Positions 37,354 through 45,488 of a stretch of DNA of 64,000 nucleotides are shown here, in pieces. Every line of letters begins with the position of its first letter. The first letter of the stretch is position 1. The DNA lies in the NCBI RefSeq assembly GCF_003994235.2, contig NZ_RYFG02000106.1:1-64000 (forward strand), written 5' to 3'. This DNA is from Candidatus Methylobacter oryzae (lineage in GTDB: Bacteria; Pseudomonadota; Gammaproteobacteria; Methylococcales; Methylomonadaceae). The notes below the pieces were generated by a model that was not told where the DNA came from, searched no databases, and saw only the letters and a program-made list of their open reading frames with translations. The translations under genes were made by a program, and so were the position numbers.

Positions 37354-39279
37354 ATGAGGAATATGGAATTCAAAGAACAAATGCACGAATATTCGGTATG
37401 GCGTGCAAAGTTGGTTCAAGCTATAGAAATGTATCACCAATGGCGTAGCCGTTACGGCATGAATGATCCTCATAGCACTGAAACCATTCTAAATATTCTT
37501 AATGGTCTGCAATCGGATAAAATCACACTCGCTTTTGTTGCTGAATTTTCCCGCGGTAAAACCGAACTGATCAATTCCCTGTTTTTTGCTGAAACAGGTG
37601 TCAGATTACTCCCGTCGTCACCGGGACGCACTACTATGTCGCCAACCGAGCTTTTCCACGATGAAAAAGGCGGCAATTACATTCGTTTGCTTAACATCGA
37701 AAGCCGTCTTGAAGATATTTCATTATCCGAATTCAAGAAAAATCCCGATCGTTGGACACAAATAGACTTGGACTGCGATTCTCCGACCCAAATGCAGGAA
37801 GCGTTTAAAGAGCTGGTCGCTACCAAGCTGGTGGACCGGGAAATTGCCGATAAGTTGGGTTTATGGAATGAACGTGAAGCGGCAGAGCAAGGTATCGTCA
37901 ACCCCGAGAAAGTTGAAATCCCTTGTTGGCGTCATGCCTTGATCAGTTTTCCTCATCCGTTATTAAAAGAGGGCTTGTCGATACTCGATACGCCCGGCTT
38001 GAATGCTTTGGGAACCGAGCCGGAATTGACCTTAAGCATGTTGCCTAGCGCTCAGGCCATTGTTTTCGTGCTTGCCGCGGATACCGGCGTTACCAAGAGC
38101 GACCTGGAAATGTGGCATAACCATGTTTGTCATAATCGCGGCGGCAGCAAGCAGGGTTTAGCCGTAGTGATGAATAAAATCGATGCAATGTGGGATGACC
38201 TTGCCGGTGAAAACGGCTATGACGACTCTATTCGCTCGCAAATCAAAAGCTCGGCGACTACGTTAAAAATAGATCAGGATGTTATTTTCCCTGTTTCTGC
38301 CAAGCAGGCTTTGCTTGCCAAAGTTAAGGGTGATGAGGATTTGCTGGCAAAAAGCCGTCTGGCAGCGCTGGAAAACTATCTGGCCAATGATATTTTAAAA
38401 CAGCGCAAAAATATCCTGCTTGGAACCATTGTTCGCGACATCGGCTTTTTGGTTAACGAGTCTTCCAGTCTGGCAAATGCGTCATTGGCAAATGCGGTTG
38501 CACAGCTTGATGAATTTAAAAAGATCGATTTTCAAAACCAAGACATGACCAGCAAGTTGATGGCCGAAACGCGCGACCGGCAAAACCTTTATATGGCTAA
38601 TGTCGAAAACTTTCAGGCCAGCCGCCGGGTTTTTGGTGTTCAAGCGCAGATTTTGATTGATTCTTTTGCTAAAGAAAAAATCGATGCGATCATCAAGACT
38701 ACCAAGCACGACATGGCAAAGAGCCTGACAACTTACGGCATGAAGCAAAACATGCGCAAATTATTCGATGAGTTGCGGGATCTGTTGCAAGACTCTGTCG
38801 ATATCACCAATGAAACCCGGCGATTAGTAAAAGCGATACACAAAAAGTTTAAGGATGAATACGGCTTTAAGGAGATCGAACCGCAACTGTTTTCAATCAA
38901 ACAATACCAGATTGAATTGGAACAGATCTTTGATGAGGGCGAAGCTTTTCGTACCAGCGCAAGAACCACGATGTCTGAACAAAGTATCGTCATTAATAAG
39001 CTTTACAGCACGTTGATTGCCAAAGCCAGAAACATACTCAGACAAGCGCATGCCGATGCCACAACATGGAGTAACGGGGTTTTAACGCCCTTGATGCATC
39101 AAATTAAAGACCATAAAAAACAAATCGAAGGACGTCTGCAAATGCTGAGAAAAATAAACGAATCGAAAGACAGCGTTATTGAAAATATCGCCAATCTTGA
39201 AGCGGAATTGGAACCGTTAAAACGTCAATGCGATGAGTTAGCGGTCATCATCAATGCGATGCAATTGGATGCTAAATAA
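37354..39279 (+). CDS. Bacterial dynamin-like GTPase
   Basis: 641 residues. The GTPase domain (about 55-350) has an atypical P-loop AEFSRGKT (63-70), switch I Thr in GRTTMSPT, the G3 motif DTPGL and G4 in MNKIDAMWDD. The remainder (about 360-641) is almost all helical, including a C-terminal coiled coil (ANLEAELEPLKRQCDEL), as in bacterial dynamin-like proteins that remodel membranes. No obvious transmembrane paddle is seen. Many bacterial dynamins come in pairs; this one is alone. Proposed roles in the family are membrane repair, vesicle release and phage resistance. The ATG at 37354 has only a weak ribosome site. Confidence 0.87.
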   Translation: MRNMEFKEQMHEYSVWRAKLVQAIEMYHQWRSRYGMNDPHSTETILNILNGLQSDKITLAFVAEFSRGKTELINSLFFAETGVRLLPSSPGRTTMSPTELFHDEKGGNYIRLLNIESRLEDISLSEFKKNPDRWTQIDLDCDSPTQMQEAFKELVATKLVDREIADKLGLWNEREAAEQGIVNPEKVEIPCWRHALISFPHPLLKEGLSILDTPGLNALGTEPELTLSMLPSAQAIVFVLAADTGVTKSDLEMWHNHVCHNRGGSKQGLAVVMNKIDAMWDDLAGENGYDDSIRSQIKSSATTLKIDQDVIFPVSAKQALLAKVKGDEDLLAKSRLAALENYLANDILKQRKNILLGTIVRDIGFLVNESSSLANASLANAVAQLDEFKKIDFQNQDMTSKLMAETRDRQNLYMANVENFQASRRVFGVQAQILIDSFAKEKIDAIIKTTKHDMAKSLTTYGMKQNMRKLFDELRDLLQDSVDITNETRRLVKAIHKKFKDEYGFKEIEPQLFSIKQYQIELEQIFDEGEAFRTSARTTMSEQSIVINKLYSTLIAKARNILRQAHADATTWSNGVLTPLMHQIKDHKKQIEGRLQMLRKINESKDSVIENIANLEAELEPLKRQCDELAVIINAMQLDAK

Positions 39280-39322
39280 TAAACAGGAGTAAGCATTAGC
39301 TCCCCCTGTATCTTGAGTGTTC

Positions 39323-40012
39323 TTATTTTTTCTTGAAAATCAAATCCCATACGCCATGGCCTAAGCGTATGCCGCGCTGCTCAAATCTTGTTAACGGGCG
39401 ATATTCGGGGCGTTCGCAATAGTCGCCGCTGGGAGCGGCATTGCTGAAGCCGGTTCCGGCCGACAATATTTCCAGCATGTGTTCCGCGTAATTTTCCCAA
39501 TCGGTCGCAGCATGAAAATAGCCGTGCGGCTTTAATTTTCTGGTTAATAGCTCGACAAAACTCGGGCGGACAATGCGCCGTTTGTGGTGCTTTTTTTTCG
39601 GCCATGGGTCGGGAAAGAATAAATGTACGCCGGTCAGGCTATTGTCGGCAATCTTGTGTTCAATAATCTCCATCGCATCGTGGCAATAAATCCTGACGTT
39701 GGTCAGGCCTTGCTGGTCCAGCAGCAGCATTAAATGACCGACTCCCGGTCTGTGTACTTCAATGCCGATATAGTCATTATCGGGATTCGCTGCCGCCATC
39801 TTCGCCAAGCTGTCGCCGGAACCGAAACCTATTTCAACAATCAACGGTGCGGCACGGCCGAAAACTTGGCTGAAATCATAGTCGGCATTAGGGTCGAGAC
39901 AGTATTTATCCCAATGATTATCCAGCGCTAATTGCTGGCCTTGGGTAATGCGTCCTTGACGGCGGATAAAGCTGCGGATTTTATGCGATGGAGTTTGTTC
40001 AGGAGAGAGCAT
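39323..40012 (-). CDS. trmB: tRNA (guanine-N7-)-methyltransferase
   Basis: A 229-residue TrmB. Typical sequence is VEIGFGSGDSLAKMA (SAM motif I), YIGIEVHRPGVG, and the catalytic segment FFPDPWPKKKHHKRRIV. It methylates G46 of tRNAs. Length and motifs are normal. The thiSG-terminating hairpin lies just upstream, so it probably has its own promoter. Confidence 0.97.
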   Translation of the reverse strand: MLSPEQTPSHKIRSFIRRQGRITQGQQLALDNHWDKYCLDPNADYDFSQVFGRAAPLIVEIGFGSGDSLAKMAAANPDNDYIGIEVHRPGVGHLMLLLDQQGLTNVRIYCHDAMEIIEHKIADNSLTGVHLFFPDPWPKKKHHKRRIVRPSFVELLTRKLKPHGYFHAATDWENYAEHMLEILSAGTGFSNAAPSGDYCERPEYRPLTRFEQRGIRLGHGVWDLIFKKK

Positions 40013-40031
40013 GATAACTAAGAAGCAGAAA

Positions 40032-40053
40032 GGACGCCCAATCAGGCGTCCTG
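40032..40053 (-). terminator. Hairpin after thiSG
   Basis: A perfect 8-bp stem, AGGACGCC/GGCGTCCT, with a 6-base loop, directly after the thiSG stop on the minus strand and followed by TTTCTG. A likely terminator of the aroG-thiSG operon. Confidence 0.6.
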
Positions 40054-40060
40054 TCGAAAA

Positions 40061-41038
40061 TTAAAAAAACAGGCCGTCAATTGGCGATGAAGCGGAAGCG
40101 AAACGTCTGCGCGGCATACGACCGGCTAAAAATGCCTCTCTGCCGGCTTCGATGCCTTTGCGCATGGCCGAGGCCATCAATACCGGATTTTTAGCGGCGG
40201 CAATTGCGGTATTCATTAACACGCCGTCGCAGCCCAGTTCCATTGCGATTGCAGCGTCAGAAGCGGTACCGACGCCGGCATCGACCAGGATGGGCACTTT
40301 CGCATTTTCAACAATAGTTAAGATATTATAAGGATTGCGTATGCCCAAGCCGGAACCGATCGGCGCAGCTAGCGGCATTACTGCCACGCAGCCTATTTCT
40401 TCCAGGCGTTTGGCGGCAATCGGGTCGTCGTTGGTGTAGACCATCACGTCAAAGCCGTCTTTGACCAGCAGTTCAGCGGCTGTATAAGTTTCGGCTACGT
40501 TAGGAAACAAGGTTGTTTGATCGGCCAAGACTTCCAGCTTTACGAGCTTGTGGCCGCCGAGCAACTCCCGGCCTAAACGGCAGGTTCTGACTGCATCTTC
40601 CGCGGTATAGCAACCGGCAGTATTCGGCAGGATGGTGTATTTGTCCGGCGAAATGACGTCCAGCAAATTAGGTTCGTCGGGATTCTGGCCGATATTGGTG
40701 CGGCGTATCGCCACGGTTACAATTTGCGCGCCGCTGGCTTCAATAGCCAGGCGGGTTTCTTCCAAATCCTTGTATTTGCCGGTACCGACCAGTAGCCGCG
40801 AATGATATTCGGCCCCGGCAAGCATGAACGAATCATCTTGTCCGCCGCCAATCGCATGCACAATCTCAAGGCGATCCCCGGCTTGTAACAACTGAGTGTC
40901 ATATTGCTGAAAAGGCAGGATTTCTTTATTCAATTCAATTGCAATTTTTTTACCGGTTAAGCCCAATTCGGCAACCACATCGGCAACCCGGCTGTTTTCG
41001 GCGCAGTCACGGGTTTCGCCGTTAACATAAACTATCAT
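40061..41038 (-). CDS. thiSG: ThiS-ThiG fusion (sulfur carrier / thiazole synthase)
   Basis: 325 residues. Residues 1-66 are a complete ThiS ubiquitin-like carrier ending in Gly-Gly-Gly (64-66); from Met72 onwards it is ThiG, with VGTGKY, the Schiff-base Lys region LVKLEV, and [13 protein letters not shown]. ThiS normally needs a free C-terminal Gly to become a thiocarboxylate, so the fusion would require cleavage or reinitiation at Met72. Codon 67 is CAA, one base from a TAA stop. Fusions of this kind are annotated in other genomes as far as I recall, so this may be real. It overlaps the aroG stop by 4 bp. Confidence 0.93.
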   Translation of the reverse strand: MIVYVNGETRDCAENSRVADVVAELGLTGKKIAIELNKEILPFQQYDTQLLQAGDRLEIVHAIGGGQDDSFMLAGAEYHSRLLVGTGKYKDLEETRLAIEASGAQIVTVAIRRTNIGQNPDEPNLLDVISPDKYTILPNTAGCYTAEDAVRTCRLGRELLGGHKLVKLEVLADQTTLFPNVAETYTAAELLVKDGFDVMVYTNDDPIAAKRLEEIGCVAVMPLAAPIGSGLGIRNPYNILTIVENAKVPILVDAGVGTASDAAIAMELGCDGVLMNTAIAAAKNPVLMASAMRKGIEAGREAFLAGRMPRRRFASASSPIDGLFF

Positions 41039-42123
41039 TTACTTAAACTCCGGCTGGTGTCGACGGTTCTGCGTTTTTGAACCGCTTGCGCCAGCTCTCT
41101 TAATAAAGGAACAGTATCGTCCCAAGACAAACAAGCGTCAGTGATGCTTTGTCCATAGACTAACGGTTGTCCTTCAATAACCTTTTGATTGCCTGCCTTG
41201 AGATGGCTTTCGATCATTACGCCCATGATCCGATGGTCGCCGTTCGCGATTTGTTCGGCGACATCCTCGCCGACGATCAATTGTCGTTGGCATTGTTTCA
41301 AACTATTGGCATGACTGAAGTCAATCATGATGTTCGGTTTTAGTTCAGCATTGACCAGGCCTTCAGCAACTTGCTCCACGCTGACCGCATCATAGTTAGG
41401 GCGATCATTGCCGCCTCTTAGAATGATATGCACGTCTTCGTTGCCGGTGGTAGAGAAAATAGCCGAATGGCCGGCTTTGTTCAGAGAAATAAAATGATGA
41501 GGGCTCATTGCCGCGCCAATCGCATCAATAGCGATTTTGATGGTGCCGTCGGTGGAGTTTTTAAAGCCGATAGGACAAGATACGCCTGACGCCAATTCGC
41601 GATGCCCTTGACTTTCGGTCGTCCTGGCGCCGATTGCGCCCCAGGCGATCAGGTCGGAGACATATTGCGGCGTGATTAAATCCAGGTATTCTGTTGCGGC
41701 CGGTACGCCGGCTTCATTCACGTCCAATAACAACCGTCTGGCGATACGTAGGCCTTTGTTGATATTGAAACTGGAATCCAGGTCAGGATCGTTAATCAGG
41801 CCTTTCCAGCCTACTGTCGTGCGCGGCTTCTCAAAATAAACGCGCATCACGATCACAAGCTCATTAATAAGTTCTTCTTTGATCGCTTTCAAACGTTGGG
41901 CGTAATCAAGCGCGGCTACCGGATCATGAATGGAGCAAGGCCCCACTACTACAACCAGCCGGTCATCCTGGCCGGCCAGCACTTTGTGGATATCAAGCCT
42001 GGCTAGTGCGGTTGTTTGCGCCGCAGCCTCGCTAATCGGCATTTCAGTATGAACCTGAACCGGGGCAATGACTTCTTTAGTCTCGCAAATCCTCAGGTCA
42101 TCAGTAATATATTTTGTATGCAT
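41035..42123 (-). CDS. DAHP synthase (class I, AroF/G/H type)
   Basis: A 362-residue 3-deoxy-7-phosphoheptulonate synthase. It shows [55 protein letters not shown], and the late MIDFSHANS and MGVMIES metal-site motifs. It starts the shikimate pathway, feeding trpE/trpG in this window among others. Which amino acid inhibits it cannot be told from the sequence. It is the first gene of a two-gene operon with thiSG. Confidence 0.95.
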   Translation of the reverse strand: MHTKYITDDLRICETKEVIAPVQVHTEMPISEAAAQTTALARLDIHKVLAGQDDRLVVVVGPCSIHDPVAALDYAQRLKAIKEELINELVIVMRVYFEKPRTTVGWKGLINDPDLDSSFNINKGLRIARRLLLDVNEAGVPAATEYLDLITPQYVSDLIAWGAIGARTTESQGHRELASGVSCPIGFKNSTDGTIKIAIDAIGAAMSPHHFISLNKAGHSAIFSTTGNEDVHIILRGGNDRPNYDAVSVEQVAEGLVNAELKPNIMIDFSHANSLKQCQRQLIVGEDVAEQIANGDHRIMGVMIESHLKAGNQKVIEGQPLVYGQSITDACLSWDDTVPLLRELAQAVQKRRTVDTSRSLSK

Positions 42124-42563
42124 GAAACTATCAACCCATTGCAGGATTATTGTCGGAATTGATCATTTTAACCGATTTCAAAATGCTTTTGTTAGTTCTT
42201 GCCGAACAGCCAGGCATTTTCACTTGACTTGACGCCAGGCAGTTATTTCAAAAAGACTTTTTACTGCGTTAGGCGTGAGTAAGATAAGCTGAGCTTATTT
42301 TTTGATTTGTTAATTCTATCAGCCAATTCTCACGGCATTATGGCCGGCTAAGATATAAATATAATTAAACTATGTTATTTAACGTATTTTTATTGAGCCA
42401 TATCCCGCAGTTAATATCTAAAATTTCTTCAAATTTCTCGGAGAGCTAGCTGTACTACGGTTTTTGTTGATGGCATAGAATATGCTGATAATTAATTATG
42501 GGTTGTTCATCTTGAAATGCTCATTCTGAAAATGTATTTCTCACAATAATAAAGGAGGGTTTA
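42124..42563. other. Long regulatory region upstream of the His-terminal protein gene
   Basis: A 440-bp gap between the divergent DAHP synthase gene and the secreted protein gene at 42564. It holds the 42-bp element at 42362-42403 that is shared with the TonB receptor upstream region, AT-rich sequence around 42480-42510 suited to a promoter, and a very strong ribosome site (AAAGGAGGG) just before the ATG. No open frame of note. Confidence 0.6.
42362..42403 (+). promoter_or_regulatory. Conserved 42-bp upstream element, copy A
   Basis: The first 27 bases match 24 of 27 with copy B at 50803-50829; all three differences are A versus G. Both begin TAATTAAACT and share TGTTATTTA and CGT blocks, then end TGAG-N-CATAT. 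Copy A contains GTTA-TT-TAAC, a small dyad. It ends 160 bp before the secreted protein start. Likely a common regulator site or promoter element. Confidence 0.65.
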
Positions 42564-43505
42564 ATGTCAAAGTCAATTTCTGTTAGAAAACTGGCCATGT
42601 GTTCACTGACAGCTGTAGTGGCGGCCGCTGCCAGTCAGGGCGTTTTCGCCCATACCAGGCTGGAAACGCCGATAGTTCTTGAAAATACCAAGGTTCACAA
42701 CCGGGTAAATATTGGACATGGCTGTCCTGCCGGTACTGCCAGAAAAGCTACGTTTGGAACGAGCGTGGTATTTCCTAATGCCGTCAGCTATACGCCTGTG
42801 ATAGGCGTCGATTCCGGTTCCGGCAAAGTGTATACATCCAACCCGGCTTCTACTTATCTAACAACTTTGGCGGGTATCGGCGCTTTAATCCGTACAGGTG
42901 GGCCATGGCAAACTACCGGCATTAAGGCTGACAAGTTGGGCAACCTTGACGGATTCTGGGCTGGCGGCAAAGCCTATGATCAAACTATTTCCACGCCGAT
43001 TAACATCGATTTCTATTCTGCTGCCGTTAAAATCAATCCTGCCTCATGCGCTCGTTCGGTGACGTTCGAACTTGCGATTGCTGATTTTTGCGATGCTTCG
43101 GTACCGGGTGCTGCGGCTAAAGATGAGGAAATTCTTTATTGGTCGCCTATTCCGAATTTTACCGGCGTTCCCGGTGCTCCTTTTGGTGCGGCTACAGCGG
43201 ATGCGGCCCGCAATGTTCCTGTCGGTCCTAAGTATTCCAATTATGACGGCTATGCTGATGCGGCCCACACAATTGCAGGGGATGGTTGGGGATCGCCGGC
43301 TACTCTGAAAGTGGTTAGAAACACGACAGGTACTCCTGCCACCCTGACAAGTGCGGCTGTTGCTGCTAATCCGCTGCCGGCAGGTTGCACAGGTAACGGC
43401 GGAGCAGGCGATGATATTTATATTTACCCATCTGCGGAACAGATTAATGCTGAATTGCCTATCTGGTCAGGTACTCAACAAAACGGCACTAACTATTGGC
43501 AATAA
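42564..43505 (+). CDS. Secreted protein with predicted N-terminal His (possible metal binder)
   Basis: 313 residues with a signal peptide ending VFA, so cleavage after Ala29 leaves His30 as the mature N-terminus (HTRLETP). A second feature is HGCP (His52, Cys54), then SVVFP and a Trp in DGFWAGGK (about 131). An N-terminal His plus HGC, a following FP and a Trp recall the DUF1775/YcnI copper-binding proteins, but similarity is distant and this protein is longer. Two Cys pairs and many Asn/Thr/Gly suggest an extracellular beta protein. A near-perfect ribosome site (AAAGGAGGG) implies high expression. It heads the locus with the TlpA, DUF4266, DUF3570 and ApbE genes. Copper binding is an inference. 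Confidence 0.75.
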   Translation: MSKSISVRKLAMCSLTAVVAAAASQGVFAHTRLETPIVLENTKVHNRVNIGHGCPAGTARKATFGTSVVFPNAVSYTPVIGVDSGSGKVYTSNPASTYLTTLAGIGALIRTGGPWQTTGIKADKLGNLDGFWAGGKAYDQTISTPINIDFYSAAVKINPASCARSVTFELAIADFCDASVPGAAAKDEEILYWSPIPNFTGVPGAPFGAATADAARNVPVGPKYSNYDGYADAAHTIAGDGWGSPATLKVVRNTTGTPATLTSAAVAANPLPAGCTGNGGAGDDIYIYPSAEQINAELPIWSGTQQNGTNYWQ

Positions 43506-43545
43506 TGCTCAAACTATTGCTTTGACTCATTTCCTGCGTATAGCA

Positions 43546-43581
43546 CCCGGTAAATAGGGGCAGTAGTCTGTGATTACCGGG
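43546..43581 (+). terminator. Hairpin after the first His-terminal protein gene
   Basis: An 8-bp stem, CCCGGTAA/TTACCGGG, with a 20-base loop, 40 bp after the stop codon. There is no T run, so termination is possible but not certain. Confidence 0.4.
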
Positions 43582-43938
43582 CATTGTATTGTTAGGAGGT
43601 CTGCGGCGATAACAATTGCCGCAGACTTTCTTGTTTTAACGGACTGTAGAAATTTACGACGTCTTGCAACGGAACGATGTAATAAAAATGCTATCGGCTG
43701 CTTAAACGGCCTAAAGCGGCACGAATGTCAGGATGAGCCCAGGGCTGTTTCCAGTTTGTGTATCGAAAAGGCGCGAGAGCATCCTAATATTTTGTAAAAT
43801 GCATTGCACGATAATGATGATGTCGTGCGACTAACGGCAGTCAATAATGAGGAGAGCAATATCGCATTGTTTCAACAAGTTCTGACGGCGGATAGCGATG
43901 CAATGGGAGCTTATGTTTCATTTATGTGTTTTAAATGA
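43570..43938 (+). pseudogene. Degraded HEAT-repeat-like reading frame
   Basis: One frame runs from about 43570 to 43938 with a single in-frame TAA at 43795. Before the stop it reads ECQDEPRAVSSLCIEKAREHPNIL; after it, ALHDNDDVVRLTAVNNEES, which has the look of a HEAT repeat, and then a further helix-like part. No ribosome site or intact start is seen. Probably the remnant of a HEAT-repeat protein; low confidence. The rest of the 43506-44133 gap shows only the hairpin at 43546. Confidence 0.35.
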
Positions 43939-44133
43939 TTTATTATTTTAATGCGTTTGTTGTTGGCGCAAGGTAAACTTCGCGATTAACTAAAGGTCGG
44001 TTAACATAAAAATTAAGTTTACAAGTGTCAGCCACGATTCTGTTGATTTCTCTGAAAACCGTTTAAAAGCGATGCATTATTATTGCTTTTGACTGGTTTT
44101 CCACAAGTGCGCCAATTAGCCACGAGGATTATT

Positions 44134-44592
44134 ATGAAAATTGCATTTTTAAAAAAAGCTTTTATGACTGCACTGATTTTGTTCGCAGTGGGAAATGTCG
44201 ATAGTGCGCTTGCGCATAGCGGGGGCGGCGTACTCGATCCTGGCGGCAATAACGCCAGTGCCACCGATCTTGCGGCAATTACTTGTTTTGACGATGGCAA
44301 CGGCACACCGCACCATCTATCCGCTCAGATTAAGGATATGTCCGGCCCTGTATCTGGGCTGTTGTTGAGTCTTCATATCTATAAAGGTATACAGATGACA
44401 ACCAGCACCGATACCGTTTCAGGGGACGTAGGGTATAGTCCGGAAATATCGCTTAACGGTGGTGCCGGGGTCTACTATCTATCAGCTACAAAAACCGGCG
44501 CCGGAGCAAGGCTTTTTGATGTCGTTTGGCATTGCTTGACCAGTAGCGGCGTTCATACCGGTACGGATATCGTTGTTTATCAAGCCCAGTAA
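44134..44592 (+). CDS. Second small secreted protein with predicted N-terminal His
   Basis: 152 residues from the ATG at 44134, preceded by CGAGG at good spacing. The signal peptide ends SALA, giving a mature N-terminus HSGGG (His28). The mature part of about 125 residues has two Cys (51 and 134), a His pair in TPHH (60-61) and another His beside the second Cys (WHC), so it could form a small disulfide-linked beta domain with metal ligands. No family is recognised. It sits 98 bp before the thioredoxin gene. That two neighbouring secreted proteins both begin with His after cleavage is suggestive of metal, especially copper, binding. Confidence 0.75.
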   Translation: MKIAFLKKAFMTALILFAVGNVDSALAHSGGGVLDPGGNNASATDLAAITCFDDGNGTPHHLSAQIKDMSGPVSGLLLSLHIYKGIQMTTSTDTVSGDVGYSPEISLNGGAGVYYLSATKTGAGARLFDVVWHCLTSSGVHTGTDIVVYQAQ

Positions 44593-44690
44593 ATTGGCAG
44601 CGTACTTTTTCAATCGCGGGCATTATCATCTAAACGACACGGCAGCCTGCCAATGCGGCAACTCAATGGCTAATCAAAGAAGATCCCTCA

Positions 44691-45203
44691 ATGAAACAGC
44701 GAATATTAGTGCTACTCTGCGCCGCGCTGGCGCTTATCCCGATTAAAACGATATTTTCAGCAGAAATTGGCGGTGCGGCGCCTGATTGCGAGTTAACTTC
44801 AATCAGTGACGATGTTCAACGCGCTAACCTGCAACAATTTCGCGGCAAAATACTCTATGTGGATTTTTGGGCCTCTTGGTGTCCGCCTTGCGCGAAATCC
44901 GTTCCGTTTCTGAACGAATTGGACCGCGATCTTAAAGACAGAGGGTTGCAAGTTATTGGGGTGAATCTGGATCAGGCATCCGAAGACGCCAAGGCATTTC
45001 TTGCAAAATATCCGGCCAACTTTACCGTACTGGCCGATGCAAACGGAAATTGCGCGAAAGAGTTTGATGTTAAGGCCATGCCTTCATCTTACTTGATTGA
45101 TCGTAACGGCATCGTTCGCCATATAAATTTCGGTTTCCGATCCGAAGACGTTAAAGAGCTTCGGACTCTTGCGGAACAGTTGCTGGCAGAGAAGGCGAAA
45201 TAA
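44691..45203 (+). CDS. TlpA-like periplasmic thioredoxin
   Basis: 170 residues with a signal peptide (cleavage near residue 24, FSA-EIGG). The thioredoxin fold shows DFWASWCPPCAKS with Cys64 and Cys67, and the cis-Pro loop AMPSSYLID. CPPC-type TlpA/ResA proteins reduce disulfides or deliver electrons and metals in the periplasm. It is the first gene of a recurring set, thioredoxin-DUF4266-DUF3570-ApbE, found beside flavin transferase genes in several proteobacteria, as I recall. Here it would keep Cys residues of DUF4266 or the secreted proteins reduced. Confidence 0.9.
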   Translation: MKQRILVLLCAALALIPIKTIFSAEIGGAAPDCELTSISDDVQRANLQQFRGKILYVDFWASWCPPCAKSVPFLNELDRDLKDRGLQVIGVNLDQASEDAKAFLAKYPANFTVLADANGNCAKEFDVKAMPSSYLIDRNGIVRHINFGFRSEDVKELRTLAEQLLAEKAK

Positions 45204-45272
45204 ATAGCCGGTCCCGATAGCGGTACAGTTGGAACATGCGATGATAAACAAGACCATGAATAGAGACGGCAA

Positions 45273-45488
45273 ATGAAGTTAATGCAACAAGCGCTGTTAA
45301 TCGTCTTGAGCGTTTGCGTTACGGGCTGCACCCCGGTGTCGCCATGGCAACGAGGTAAACTCGCCTCGCAGCAGATGGCTTTAGATCCTTACCCTATGCA
45401 AAACACCTTTCAGGGGCATATATACAACAGCCGTGAGGCTGCTATGGGCGGTAATTCCGCTGGAGGCGGCGGCTGTGGCTGTAACTAA
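45273..45488 (+). CDS. DUF4266 lipoprotein
   Basis: 71 residues. The signal peptide ends in lipobox VTGC (Cys near 19). The conserved PVSPWQRGKLASQQMALDPYP segment and the terminal GGGGCGCN are typical of DUF4266 proteins. The CxC-type end suggests a metal or thiol site and may be the target of the TlpA-like protein. The protein is small and would sit on the periplasmic face of a membrane. It overlaps the DUF3570 gene start by 14 bp. Confidence 0.87.
   Translation: MKLMQQALLIVLSVCVTGCTPVSPWQRGKLASQQMALDPYPMQNTFQGHIYNSREAAMGGNSAGGGGCGCN

Noticed and set aside
42124-42250. TPP riboswitch ahead of the aroG-thiSG operon
   Set aside because: I looked for the thi-box pieces (CTGAGA, ACC-TGA-CTGG) on the minus strand and did not find them.
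44028-44306. Minus-strand open frame opposite the second His-terminal gene
   Set aside because: Antisense shadow of a gene that has a clear ribosome site and signal peptide.
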